Translations under genes and position numbers: made by a program
NCBI GenBank assembly: GCA_041694635.1
Contig: JBDNHI010000096.1
Location: 1-64,000 of the forward strand
DNA: 64,000 nucleotides
Source: UBA969 sp041694635
GTDB taxonomy: Bacteria; Planctomycetota; Planctomycetia; Gemmatales; Gemmataceae
Direction: 5' to 3'
Part shown: piece by piece, positions 34,495 through 44,500 of the stretch
How positions within the stretch are numbered: the stretch's first letter is position 1
Layout: each line of letters starts with the position of its first letter
Notes under the pieces: model-generated
Databases searched by the model: none
Told to the model about the DNA's origin: nothing
What the model saw: the letters and a program-made list of their open reading frames with translations, nothing else

Positions 34495-34509
34495 CGGATT
34501 AAGTTTCCT

Positions 34510-34920
34510 TTAAATATCGACAATGATTTCAGCAAGAAATCCACTTTCGTTTTCTTGATAAACAAGCTGATGGTAAGTGATAGCTTTAACCTCGTGATTT
34601 CTGCCGTGCTTCTTGGGTTGGAAAGGTTCCCCCATAACGATAGCATTAAGTTGGTCGCCATCAAAGGTTACAATAAAGCTAGAAAATATAATTTTATCTG
34701 ATTCAAAAGTAGTAAGTAGAAGTGCAAGCCAGTCTCGTAGCAGTAATTCTGTGCTACTTTCGTGAAGGGTAAGGGTAAGTTGAACACTAGGTAAGATGAG
34801 TTCTGGATTGGAACAAATAGCAGCAAAAAGAGCTTGAGCAGCCTCTTCAAATAATTGCTCTTTGCTTGGGGATTGAATTCTGAAGCCTAGATCTGCGGTG
34901 TGCTCGAAAAATTCGAACAT
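34510..34920 (-). CDS. Archease (RtcB activator)
   Basis: A 136-aa archease, a small protein that speeds up guanylylation and turnover of RtcB. The start MFEFFEHTADLGFRI, the middle LRDWLALLLTTFES and the end HEVKAITYHQLVYQENESGFLAEIIVDI match the family. I start at ATG 34920, 13 nt after the fabH stop; a TTG four codons upstream would overlap less well. Being between fabH and rtcB indicates one transcript for all three. Acidic residues used for metal binding in the family (E6 or D10, and the C-terminal D135) appear conserved. Confidence 0.9.
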   Translation of the reverse strand: MFEFFEHTADLGFRIQSPSKEQLFEEAAQALFAAICSNPELILPSVQLTLTLHESSTELLLRDWLALLLTTFESDKIIFSSFIVTFDGDQLNAIVMGEPFQPKKHGRNHEVKAITYHQLVYQENESGFLAEIIVDI

Positions 34921-34932
34921 AAAAGCCTGCAA

Positions 34933-35955
34933 TCATAATTGAAATAAAGCAGTCCCCCAAGTAAGGCCAGCACCAAACCCACTCATAATCACCTTGTTGC
35001 CTTTACGAATCCGATTTTCTGCTAGTGCTTCATCTAAGGCGATTGGAATAGAACCACCCGAGGTATTTCCATACCGATCAAGATTATTATAAACCTTGGT
35101 TCGTGTGATGTGAAGCACATCGATTGCAGCATTAATGATCCGGATATTAGCTTGATGGGGAATGTAGAGGTCCACTTGATCGGAGTTGATTTTACTATGG
35201 GTAAGAACATCTTGAATCGTGTCGCAAAGAATAGCAACAGCCCAGCGAAAAACAGCCCGGCCATCCATATGCATGTAGTGTAAGCCTTTTTCAATGTTTT
35301 CTGGTGTAGGCACCATTCTGCTGCCACATGCGGGCCTGCTAAGTAAGTCGCCCCCTCCGCCATCTGCCCCTAAACTAAAACTGATCAAACCTTGCTCGGG
35401 TGTTCCTTTGGTAAGTAAAACAGCCCCCGCACCATCGCCAAAAAGGGGATAAGTTTTAATGTCCTTAGGGTTTAATACGCGTGAATTACAATCCGCACCA
35501 ATAACTAAGGCGGTATCACTAATCCCAGCAGCAACATAAGCTGCACCTGTTATAAGTGCGTACATAAATCCCGCACACGCAGCTTCGATTTCAATGGCGC
35601 CACAAGTTAGGCCTAATCGATCTTGAAGCAGGCAAGCAGTAGAAGGGAAAGACATATCGGGTGTGAAAGTACCTAGGACAAGAAGATCGACATCTTTAGG
35701 CTTGATGTTAGCTTTTTTTAGGCAGCGATTTGCTGCTTCAAACGCTAAGTCGCTGGTGGCCTGATAGGGCCACGCGTGTCTGCGTTCAAGAATTCCAGTG
35801 CGCTTTACAATCCAATCAGCATCGCAGCCAAATTGCTGTTCAAGTACAGCATTGGTAATAACCTGATCTGGAACAAAACTTCCTGTTGAAAGAATTTGAA
35901 TTCCCATAAGGCTACGGCATTTAGGCCGGGGGCTAGGTGCTCGTTCATCGCTCAT
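34933..35955 (-). CDS. fabH: 3-oxoacyl-ACP synthase III (FabH)
   Basis: A 340-aa ketoacyl synthase that starts fatty acid chains by joining acyl-CoA to malonyl-ACP. The triad is complete: C127 (IEAACAGFMYAL), H267 (IPHQANIRI) and N297 (YGNTSGGSIP). ADWIVKRTGILERRH is the CoA-binding region. The first 17 residues are an unusual basic extension before MGIQILSTGSFVPD; a start at 35907 is possible. It is the first gene of a fabH - archease - rtcB run. No acyl carrier or other fab genes lie nearby. Confidence 0.92.
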   Translation of the reverse strand: MSDERAPSPRPKCRSLMGIQILSTGSFVPDQVITNAVLEQQFGCDADWIVKRTGILERRHAWPYQATSDLAFEAANRCLKKANIKPKDVDLLVLGTFTPDMSFPSTACLLQDRLGLTCGAIEIEAACAGFMYALITGAAYVAAGISDTALVIGADCNSRVLNPKDIKTYPLFGDGAGAVLLTKGTPEQGLISFSLGADGGGGDLLSRPACGSRMVPTPENIEKGLHYMHMDGRAVFRWAVAILCDTIQDVLTHSKINSDQVDLYIPHQANIRIINAAIDVLHITRTKVYNNLDRYGNTSGGSIPIALDEALAENRIRKGNKVIMSGFGAGLTWGTALFQL

Positions 35956-36058
35956 GAATCAAACCATACTTTAGGGCTAGTTTTGCCTCGGGGTAACGAT
36001 ATGAACTCCAAACCGTTATTCCTTGTATTATAGATAAAAATAAGCTATTTGGCCAGTT

Positions 36059-37363
36059 TTAAGAGCCAATCGGGCAGACCTGCAAATACATCGTATACGC
36101 TGCCACGCAATGGCTAGTGTAATCTAATCTTAGGTCGCCGTCTTGTGCCGATTTATAAAATCCACCAAGTAAACGAGGCCTAAACCAATCGGAATAATGC
36201 AGAGTGTTGGAATCGTTGTACTGAATCGTTTGGCAAAATTGCAAAGCTTGTTCAAGTTTAAGAAGGTATTTCTCGTGCCTAGAAATATCCGCTGCTAACT
36301 GTGCACATTGGCAAACTACCGCAAAGCTTTCTGCAAGAATGCAAGTCGTTACGGTGGGCATATGTTCGTTGCTATGCGTCGAGAAATTTTTCATCCCGCC
36401 GTACCAACCAGGCTTTCTTGGATCAATTTGATCGTATTGCAAAGTGGAAAGTCGATCGGCAATTTCAAATGCAAGTTCTGCATAAGCTTTTTCATTACCA
36501 CTTTTATAAGCTTCATTCAAAGCGAGAATCCGCCAAGCGGAGGGTGCCACATCTTTTTGCGTTTTCCAAGCATTCCACCGCGTAATGATCGCTTTTTTTG
36601 CAACTTCAACCTTCCAAGGCATAGGCATCAACTGATTACTTTTTAATAGTGCTGCAATTGCAATTGCAGATTCAGAACCCTTGGAATCAAATTCCTCAAC
36701 GGTAAATTCTTTGTCAATTCCACTGGTTTCTTGCAGAGTAGTCTTTAAGTAACTTGCAAATTGTTCTCCTGCTTCTAGTAAATCAGCTTTTGGATTTGGA
36801 AGCTCACAAATAGCAAGAAGCATTAAACCTGCAGACATTTGGCGGTCTAAAATTTGCGTTGGCATCACGGTATAACGGGCAGATGGGTTTTTTGGGTCCA
36901 TCATTGTTTCTTCTAACAACAGTAGTATCGCCTGACTGGCTCGAACAGCAAACCGATCTTCCTTGTAAATTCGTGCGGCCCTTGCCAGTGCCAAGGCTGC
37001 AATCGTCTGGTGTATAAAGTTTTCTTCTTCCATTTCCACTTTTAGTGCGGGCCGAATTCCATTAATGAACCTTCCCTTAACGGTATTCATTCTATAAAGC
37101 CAATCAGCACCGCTTTTGCCACTTTGGAAAAACTGTTTTTGCAATGGGGTAAACTTATTTTCATCAAAAGATGCCCCAATCCTTCTGGGTGCTTCGCTTG
37201 ATTTTATAGAAACAGGGACAACACCTTGATTGGCACCTGGTAAAGGTTTTGAGCTTGGTACAGGAACTAAAGGATCAAGTGGCAAGGGCACCTGAGCCAA
37301 AGTCAGCGTAGAAAGTAAAAAGGGTAATATTACTAAAATTGAAATGCATCGAATTAAAAGCAT
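36059..37363 (-). CDS. Exported alpha-helical hypothetical protein (alpha/alpha toroid-like)
   Basis: A 434-aa exported protein. I choose ATG 37363, which follows GGGAG with an 8-nt gap and puts a signal peptide at residues 1-23 (MLLIRCISILVILPFLLSTLTLA); the longer frame to 37408 hides it. A proline-rich linker follows. The rest is alpha-helical with repeated pairs (HQTIAALALARAARIYKEDRFAVRASQAILLLLEET, MSAGLMLLAICELP, MPTVTTCILAESFAVVCQCAQLA), suggesting an alpha/alpha toroid such as glycosidases or epimerases use. No catalytic residues are recognised. Function unknown. Confidence 0.6.
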   Translation of the reverse strand: MLLIRCISILVILPFLLSTLTLAQVPLPLDPLVPVPSSKPLPGANQGVVPVSIKSSEAPRRIGASFDENKFTPLQKQFFQSGKSGADWLYRMNTVKGRFINGIRPALKVEMEEENFIHQTIAALALARAARIYKEDRFAVRASQAILLLLEETMMDPKNPSARYTVMPTQILDRQMSAGLMLLAICELPNPKADLLEAGEQFASYLKTTLQETSGIDKEFTVEEFDSKGSESAIAIAALLKSNQLMPMPWKVEVAKKAIITRWNAWKTQKDVAPSAWRILALNEAYKSGNEKAYAELAFEIADRLSTLQYDQIDPRKPGWYGGMKNFSTHSNEHMPTVTTCILAESFAVVCQCAQLAADISRHEKYLLKLEQALQFCQTIQYNDSNTLHYSDWFRPRLLGGFYKSAQDGDLRLDYTSHCVAAYTMYLQVCPIGS

Positions 37364-37481
37364 TTGAGTCACTCCCTGACTTCTACAAAGAACTTGATTT
37401 GAGGCCATATTTAGCGGGCCAAAAATCCCTAGGAGTAAGTTTACTTTTAAAGTCGAATTATTAACAAGAGGAGAAATAAAA

Positions 37482-37510
37482 AAGGCCCTAGGTTTTAAAC
37501 CAAAGGCCTT
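37482..37510 (-). terminator. Terminator of rplU
   Basis: On the minus strand AAGGCCTTTGG pairs with CCTAGGGCCTT around a 7-nt loop, followed by TTTTATTT. It lies 30 bp after the rplU stop. Confidence 0.75.
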
Positions 37511-37539
37511 ATCTTAAATCTATATTAGTCTGAACCTTA

Positions 37540-37848
37540 CTACACAGAAATTTTTGTAACTTTAACACAGGTATAGTGCTGACGATGGCCTTTTAGCCTG
37601 CGATAGTTCTTACGCCTACGGAATTTTTGAATCCGAACCTTTTCGTTGGCTTCGCCCACGACTTCAACTAATATTTTGGCCCCACTCACCAAGGGTTGGC
37701 CTATTTTAACATCGGTTCCATCTGCAACTAGCAATACACTCGTAATTTCTACGATATTGCCAGTTTCTTCCTCTCGCAAATCGATCTGAACTATATCGCC
37801 TTCGCTAACCCGATATTGTCTTGAACCATCTTCAAAAACAGCGTACAT
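37540..37848 (-). CDS. rplU: 50S ribosomal protein L21
   Basis: A 102-aa L21. MYAVFEDGSRQYRVSEGDIV and the C-terminal KFRRRKNYRRLKGHRQHYTCVKVTKI are diagnostic for this large-subunit protein. I choose ATG 37848, preceded by GGAG with a 6-nt gap; the frame could start five codons earlier at 37863. It is followed by its own terminator, and rpmA (L27), its usual partner, is not downstream. It diverges from the AOR-type gene. Confidence 0.95.
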   Translation of the reverse strand: MYAVFEDGSRQYRVSEGDIVQIDLREEETGNIVEITSVLLVADGTDVKIGQPLVSGAKILVEVVGEANEKVRIQKFRRRKNYRRLKGHRQHYTCVKVTKISV

Positions 37849-38042
37849 CGTAAACTCCATCATAAAAAGATTTTAGAATAGTATATTACGAGAAGAACTA
37901 AGTTTTGACTAGCTAATCCTAGGATAAATCAGTTTTTTGCGTAAACTCGTGAGCAAAGCCCCCTTTTTCGCAAGCAATTCCGCCAGTTTTTGTTAGTTTA
38001 ACTGAATTAACTAAATAGTTTTCATCGCCATAAAGAGAAACA

Positions 38043-39842
38043 ATGTTTGGCTACCATCAGAAATATCTAAGAATCGATGTTGGAACCGAAACTGCAACTG
38101 AAATAAAGATTCCAGAAACCGTTCTGCGCAATTATATAGGTGGAGTCGGCCTAGGCACTTGGATTTTAATGCAAGAATCAAGCCCCAAAATGGCAAGCCT
38201 AAGTCCCCAAGCACCCTTGATTTTTTGCTTTAGCCCCTTGGTAGGAACTTCCCTCACCACCTCTGCAAAATTTGCGGTTATAGCTAAATCGCCTTTAACT
38301 AACCGAATAAGTGATGCCTTATCTTCATCGCATTTTGCAATTGAAGCAAAAAAAACAGGTTACGATGCCCTCGTCATTATCGGGAAAAGTTTAACTAAAA
38401 AAGTACTGATTATTGAAGACGGCAGAATTTCATTTCAATGTGCCGATGCTCTTTCTGGTTTAAGTTCTCTCGCTACTTCCGAGGCCTTGCATAAGATTTT
38501 GGGTTCGGGCTTTCAAATTGCAGCAATCGGCTTGGCAGGTGAAAATCAGGTTCTTTTCGCTAATTTAAGTCACGAAAGAAGGCACGCAGGTCGAGGCGGC
38601 TTAGGCGCTGTTTTAGGGTCCAAAAATATCAAAGCCATTGCGGTTAAAGGTTCTTTTAGAATCCCCGTTGCAGAACCTGCCAAAGTTGTCGAAAAAGCTC
38701 GAGATCTTTCTACAAAAAGCTTTGGCCCCGCTACAGCAAAGTATCGTGAGTTAGGCACCGTTTCAAACCTTCTGGTTTTTAACAGACTTTCTGTTCTACC
38801 CACTAGAAATTTTCAGGAAGGGCACTTCGAGGGAGTTCAAAAACAAGACTTCCAACACTTAGATCAAGTTAAAAAAATAACTCGACATTCGTGCGCTGCT
38901 TGTACAATTGGCTGTGAACATATTTTTGCAAGTAAAAACGGCAAGGTGCGAATCGAATATGAAAGTATGTTTGCCCTTGGTTCCCTCTGTGGTATCGAAA
39001 ACCCCGAAGATATTGCAGATGCAGTGGGTCTTTGCGATGAATTAGGGCTAGACACGATTTCAAGCGGAGGCACGCTTGCTTTTGCTATGGAGTGTGTGGA
39101 AAAGAAAATTCTAGATGAACCCTGGTTGAAATTTGGATCGATTGATGCTGTCAAAAAAGCCCTTCACTTAATTGCAAATCGACAAGGATTGGGGGAAATT
39201 CTTTGTCTGGGAAGTAGGCAGGCTGCCCTTATTATTGGCCATAACTCTATCGCCTTCGCACCCCAAGTTAAAGGGCTCGAAATGCCAGGCTATGAACCCC
39301 GAGGCTTGCAAACTATGGCGCTTGGCCTTGCGGTCGCTACCCGAGGAGCCGATCATAATCGGTCTGGTGCTTATGAATCCGATTTTTCTCCTCTTCCTGA
39401 GGGTGGTTTTGATGACTCCGCCTTAGCAACGAATGCGGTAGAATCTGAAAACCGTAGTGCTTTGATCGATTCTTTAATCCTTTGTAAGTTTTTGCGTGGA
39501 GTCTTCTCTAATCTTTTTCTGGAAAGTGCCCAACTTCTTTCTCTCGTCACCGGTTGGAATATGACCGAAAACGAACTTAAATTATCTGCGGAGCGAATCG
39601 TTACTATTAAAAAACTTTTCAACATTCGAGAAGGTTGGCAAGCCGATGAAGATACCTTGCCCCAAAGGTTTTTAACCGAAACCTTGCAAACTCAATCGGG
39701 CGGGCAGAATTCTCTCACCGCTTTTTCCCTTAACGCAAGAATTCAAGCTTATTACTCTGCCAGAAACTGGACCAACTCGGGTTTGATCGGCGATCAGGAA
39801 TTAGCCCGGCTTGGTCTAAATGATTCTACTTCAACTTTTTAA
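38043..39842 (+). CDS. Aldehyde:ferredoxin oxidoreductase family (tungsten/molybdenum pterin)
   Basis: A 599-aa AOR-family protein. These enzymes bind bis-pterin tungsten or molybdenum and one [4Fe-4S] cluster, and oxidise aldehydes with ferredoxin. The cluster motif is C284-x2-C287-x3-C291 with a fourth ligand at C481 (SLILCKF). GGVGLGTWIL (33-42) and HAGRGGLGAVLGSKNIKAIAVKG (181-203) are family pterin-binding blocks; GLDTISSGGTLAFAMEC also fits. Slightly shorter than archaeal AOR (about 605 aa). It is followed 36 bp later by mobA, consistent with a metal-pterin enzyme. Substrate unknown. Confidence 0.9.
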   Translation: MFGYHQKYLRIDVGTETATEIKIPETVLRNYIGGVGLGTWILMQESSPKMASLSPQAPLIFCFSPLVGTSLTTSAKFAVIAKSPLTNRISDALSSSHFAIEAKKTGYDALVIIGKSLTKKVLIIEDGRISFQCADALSGLSSLATSEALHKILGSGFQIAAIGLAGENQVLFANLSHERRHAGRGGLGAVLGSKNIKAIAVKGSFRIPVAEPAKVVEKARDLSTKSFGPATAKYRELGTVSNLLVFNRLSVLPTRNFQEGHFEGVQKQDFQHLDQVKKITRHSCAACTIGCEHIFASKNGKVRIEYESMFALGSLCGIENPEDIADAVGLCDELGLDTISSGGTLAFAMECVEKKILDEPWLKFGSIDAVKKALHLIANRQGLGEILCLGSRQAALIIGHNSIAFAPQVKGLEMPGYEPRGLQTMALGLAVATRGADHNRSGAYESDFSPLPEGGFDDSALATNAVESENRSALIDSLILCKFLRGVFSNLFLESAQLLSLVTGWNMTENELKLSAERIVTIKKLFNIREGWQADEDTLPQRFLTETLQTQSGGQNSLTAFSLNARIQAYYSARNWTNSGLIGDQELARLGLNDSTSTF

Positions 39843-39878
39843 ATCATCGTTTTATGCATCAAGAAAGCTGAAATTATT

Positions 39879-40493
39879 ATGCAAACAGGCGGTATAATTC
39901 TCTGTGGCGGAAAAAGCAGCAGAATGGGCTCCTCTAAAGCACTCCTACCTTTCGGAAACGAAACCCTTTTACAGCGTATTGTTCGTATTATGAGCGAGGT
40001 TCTTTCTCCTATCGTTGTGGTAGCTGCCAAAGGCCAAGCCCTTCCTGCTTTGCCTAGGGAAGTAATTCTTCAAACCGATAGAGAGGAAGGGAAGGGCCCT
40101 TTAGAGGGGCTAGCAGCTGGCTTAGAAGCAATTCAAAACCAATGTGATGCCATTTTCCTCTCTTCTTGTGATGTCCCATTCCTCAAAAAAGACTTTGTTC
40201 TAGGCATGATTGCTAACCTTGGGGCTAGTAAAATGTGTATCCCGAAGACAGCAGGATTTTATCATCCCTTAGCGGCTGTTTATCGAGTGGAAATCCTTAA
40301 AGAAGTGACCGAATTGCTAAAAAAAGGCCAATTAAGGCCTTTTTTCCTGTTAGAAAAAGTCCAAGGAAAGGTCATTGAAGAACCAACACTAATCCAGTTT
40401 GACCCTTCCTTGTCCTCCCTTAGAAACTTGAATAATCAAGAAGATTTCAAGAAAGCCATCGAAGATTTTTGGGAAGAATCGTTTGAAAAATAA
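39879..40493 (+). CDS. mobA: Molybdenum cofactor guanylyltransferase (MobA-like)
   Basis: A 204-aa nucleotidyltransferase of the MobA family, which adds GMP to molybdopterin. The GTP-binding motif LCGGKSSRMGSSKALLPFG (8-26, with R15 and K20) and the magnesium-binding SSCDVPFL near residue 94 are typical. It could also act in other NTP-transferase roles such as MocA. Its location straight after the AOR-type gene suggests it matures that enzyme's cofactor, and ActB's pterin-like region does not need it. Confidence 0.85.
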   Translation: MQTGGIILCGGKSSRMGSSKALLPFGNETLLQRIVRIMSEVLSPIVVVAAKGQALPALPREVILQTDREEGKGPLEGLAAGLEAIQNQCDAIFLSSCDVPFLKKDFVLGMIANLGASKMCIPKTAGFYHPLAAVYRVEILKEVTELLKKGQLRPFFLLEKVQGKVIEEPTLIQFDPSLSSLRNLNNQEDFKKAIEDFWEESFEK

Positions 40494-40860
40494 ATCTGCA
40501 AATGTCTCAAATTTAGTAAATTCTTTGGGCTGGATTCTTAATAACAAGAATGGGACTGGCCCTTACCGTTTGAAAATAACTCTTTTGACCCTTAAATTTG
40601 TCTATCTAATAATCTATTACCAAATTAAATTGCAGATTTTTAATTGTTGGCTCATATATTGCTCAAGTCTTCATTCATAGTTTATTATCAACTGATTTCA
40701 TAATTTTTATCTATAAGTCTTGGGAAATTTTATTGAAATGATTTTAGTTTAAAGTTAGTTTTTCAGTTTCTAATTGCTAACATAATTATGTCGATTTTAA
40801 ATTCAAAATCTTTTACTTGAATTTTAAAGTATGAGATTGGGCAACTTCCGAGAGGATACA
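40494..40860. other. 367-bp AT-rich intergenic region upstream of the respiratory operon
   Basis: No gene, RNA family or stable hairpin is seen. By position it must contain the promoter of the actA-ctaF operon; several AT-rich -10-like hexamers are present but none is paired with a convincing -35 box. Confidence 0.5.
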
Positions 40861-41538
40861 ATGCCACAAGCTTTTCCCCGTTACGCAAATGTTCTTACTT
40901 GGGTTGTTATTATTGGTTCAGTAGTAGGGGTATCTACCCTAGGTGCTTCCGTTATGGTTTTTGCAAGAACACCTTATGCAACTCACAAAGCAGTAGCCTA
41001 CACCCAGCCAGTCCAATTTAGTCACGCCCACCATGTTAATGGCTTGGGTATTGATTGTAGATATTGTCATAACTCGGTTGAAGAATCGAACTATGCGAAC
41101 ATCCCCCCAACAAAGACTTGTATGAATTGTCATTCCCAAATTTGGGTTGGTTCAAAGATGCTTGAGCCCGTGCGAGAAAGTTATCGAACTGGAAAGTCGC
41201 TTGAATGGCATAAAATTCATCGCCTTTCCGATTATGTTTATTTTGATCATAGTATTCATGTGACCAAAGGTATTGGCTGTGTCTCTTGTCACGGTCGAGT
41301 TGATCAAATGCAAGCCGTTTACCAAAATGGTACACTTCTAATGGAATGGTGCTTAGATTGCCATCGTGCTCCTGAGAAACATCTTAGGCCGCGTGATCAG
41401 GTGTTTAATATGAGCTTCAAACCTGAGGATATGACACAAGAAAGCGGCTCGCCTCACACGCAGGCAACTCTTGGTTCAATGCTTAGAACGAAGTATGATA
41501 TCCGTAGTCTCATCGAGTGCTCAACATGTCATCGTTGA
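40861..41538 (+). CDS. actA: Alternative complex III subunit ActA (pentahaem cytochrome c)
   Basis: A 225-aa membrane-anchored cytochrome. One N-terminal transmembrane helix (about 9-34) precedes five CxxCH haem sites: CRYCH, CMNCH, CVSCH, CLDCH and CSTCH. This five-haem layout with an N-terminal anchor is that of ActA in alternative complex III, the quinol oxidising complex that replaces cytochrome bc1 in many bacteria. It would face the periplasm and carry electrons from quinol. I start at ATG 40861 after GAGAGGA. It is the first gene of the act operon; its last codons overlap actB. Confidence 0.92.
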   Translation: MPQAFPRYANVLTWVVIIGSVVGVSTLGASVMVFARTPYATHKAVAYTQPVQFSHAHHVNGLGIDCRYCHNSVEESNYANIPPTKTCMNCHSQIWVGSKMLEPVRESYRTGKSLEWHKIHRLSDYVYFDHSIHVTKGIGCVSCHGRVDQMQAVYQNGTLLMEWCLDCHRAPEKHLRPRDQVFNMSFKPEDMTQESGSPHTQATLGSMLRTKYDIRSLIECSTCHR

Positions 41539-44500
41539 ACAATAAAGAAAAAGAAATCATGGACCTCGAAACCGTTTTGCAAAAACTCGAGAACACTGAT
41601 GGAAAACAATACTGGCGCAGCCTAGATGAACTCGCTCAAGGCGAGGGATTCCAAGAGATGATCCAGCGTGAGTTTCCTCGTCAGGCGGCCGAGTGGACAG
41701 ACCCTGTAACAAGGCGTCATTTTCTCACCCTGATGGGTGCTTCACTTGCCCTTGCTGGGTTAAGTGGGTGCAGGCCTCCAGGCGGGAAGATTGTCCCTAA
41801 CATTAAAGACCCCGAAGGTGTAACCCCAGGGAAATCTATGTTCTTTGCCACTGCTATGCCTTTAGCAGGGTATGGTAACGGTTTGCTCGCCGAAAGTAAT
41901 CAAGGTAGGCCAACGAAAATTGAAGGTAATATAGATCATCCTTCGAGTTTGGGTGCTACTGATGTATTTGCGCAAGCTTCCGTTTTAGGTCTCTATGATC
42001 CCGACCGCGAATCTGGTCTTACTCATTTAGGTCGTCCTAAATCTTGGGATGATGTTGTTGCTAGTATCAAGTCTGAACTTGCAAAGTTACCAAAAGGTAA
42101 AGGTTTTTATTTAATTACCGATACTATTACCTCCCCCTCTTTGGTTGATCAGTTAAGTAATGAGTTTTTCAAAGATTACCCAGAAGTGCAGTGGGTTCAG
42201 CACGAACCTAGTGCTTCAGATAACGGCATAGAAGGGTTGTCAAAGGCATTTGGTTCTGCTTGCCAGCCGATTTACAAGGTTAGTGCTGCAGATGTTATTT
42301 TGTCTTTAGATGCAGACCTTTTAAGTCGTGGGCCAGCTCACTTGCGCTACACAAGAGAATTTTCTTCTCGTCGTGACCTCGAAAAACTTGACAAAATGAA
42401 CCGTATGTATGTTGCGGAAAGCACGCTTACAAACACCGGCGTAAAAGCTGATCATCGACTCGCTTTGCGAGCTATGGAAATTGAACGGTTTGCTTACTTG
42501 ATCGCTTTCTACCTTAAAGTCGATGATGTGGCTGAACCAAAGGGCTTGTCTGCTGAATCTAGACGCTTTGCAGAAATTGCTGCCGAAGACCTTGCTGCCC
42601 GTGGAAAGGGCACAACCTTAGTCATCGTTGGCGATGAGCAACCCGAATCGGTTCATATCATTGTCGCAGCCATCAACGAAAAGTTAGGAAATAACGGGAA
42701 AACTGTTTCCTACATTGATCCAGTTCACGCAAAACCAGGTGAAAGATCAAAATCTTTGCGTGGTTTGGTTGACGATATGAACCTCGGCAAAGTTAAGGTG
42801 CTATTTGTGTGGGGCGCAAACCCTGTTTACTCGATGCCTGCCGACCTTAAGTTTAAAGAAGCGTTTGAAAAAGTGCCTTTACGCTACCGTATGGGATTAT
42901 TCCACGATGAAACATCGAGGTTAAGTCACTGGCATATTCCTGATAGTCATTTTCTTGAATCTTGGGGAGATGTTAGGGCATTTGATGGAACTGCAACGGT
43001 AATACAACCGTTGATAGCTCCCTTGTATTTTGGCAGAAATTTTCAAGAATTGCTTTCCGGGCTTTCTGAAAGACCTAATCGTGATGCCAGCGCTATCGTT
43101 AAAGACTATTGGAAAAATTGGTACGAAGCACCTGGGCAAACTGCAATTAGGAGTTCCGTTCCTTTCGAGAAGTTTTATCGTAAATCACTGCACGATGGCT
43201 TGGTTGAAGGGTCACGAGCTGCAATTAAATCAGTAAAACTTTTGGTTGAAGCGGTACGAGCTGCAAGTAAGAAGTTTGAAGCTTCCCCCGAATGGAAGGA
43301 AGGTTCTAAGGATAACCTTGAAATTACTTTCCGCCCCGATGAATCTGTATTTGATGGCAGGTTTGCAAATAACGGTTGGTTGCTTGAGTTGCCTAAGTCG
43401 ACGACCAAGATAACTTGGGACAACGCAGCGATTATGAGCTTCAAAACAGCGATTGAGCTGGGCGTTTCTCTCAAAACCGAAAAGCGTCCCGAGCTTGAAG
43501 ATGGGGTTTATCGATCTCCCGCAAGTTCTTTTGGTTTTACAGGTGGCGAACACGGTAGGGCTTATGTCGATACCATCAAGCTAAGTGTTCAAGGCCGTGA
43601 ATTGGTTATGCCCGTTTGGGTGGTTCCGGGTCAGCCAGATAATAGTATTAATGTACAACTTGGTTATGGTAGAGAGCGTGCAGGAAAAGTAGGCACCCGC
43701 GATGTAGGTGCGGATGTTTATAAAATCAGAACATCTTCTGATCCTTGGAACGCACTTGGATTAAAAGCAGTTTTAACTGGAAAACAGCATATCTTGGCTT
43801 GTACTCAAAGTCATCATTATATGGAAGGTCGTCATTTGGTTCGGTCTGGTACCGTTGCTGGCAGCATAGAAAATGATAAATGGGTTGAGGAAATGGGGCC
43901 CGAAGCTCACTTGGCACACGAAGGCCACGGTCACGAAGGTCACGACCATAAGCACGATGATCATAAAGAAGAGCAAGGGAAAACCAGATTAAGTATGTTG
44001 CCTGAGATTGTCTCCGAAAAATATGCCTACAAACAGCATAAGTGGGGGATGATTATCAACTTGACAACTTGTACCGGGTGTTCGGCTTGTTCCATTGCTT
44101 GTCAGGCTGAAAATAATATTCCTGTTGTTGGTAAACTTGAAGTCACTCGCGGTCGAGAAATGCATTGGATTCGTATCGATCGATACTTTGAAGGTAATCC
44201 ACTTAAACCTAATCAGCTTAAAGCGCATTATCAACCCGTGCCTTGCCAACAGTGCGAAAATGCTCCTTGTGAACAGGTGTGCCCTGTTGCAGCTACGGTT
44301 CATAGTTACGATGGTTTGAATGATATGGTTTACAACCGTTGTGTAGGTACCCGTTATTGTTCGAATAACTGCCCCTACAAAGTTCGAAGGTTTAACTTCC
44401 TTCAATACACCGATTATGCATCGGTTTCGATGAAGATGGTAAACAACCCAGATGTCACGGTAAGAAGTCGTGGCGTGATGGAGAAGTGTAATTACTGTGT

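Noticed and set aside
40483..40680. 65-codon frame after mobA
   Set aside because: It overlaps the end of mobA, lies in AT-rich DNA with no ribosome site and has low-complexity content.
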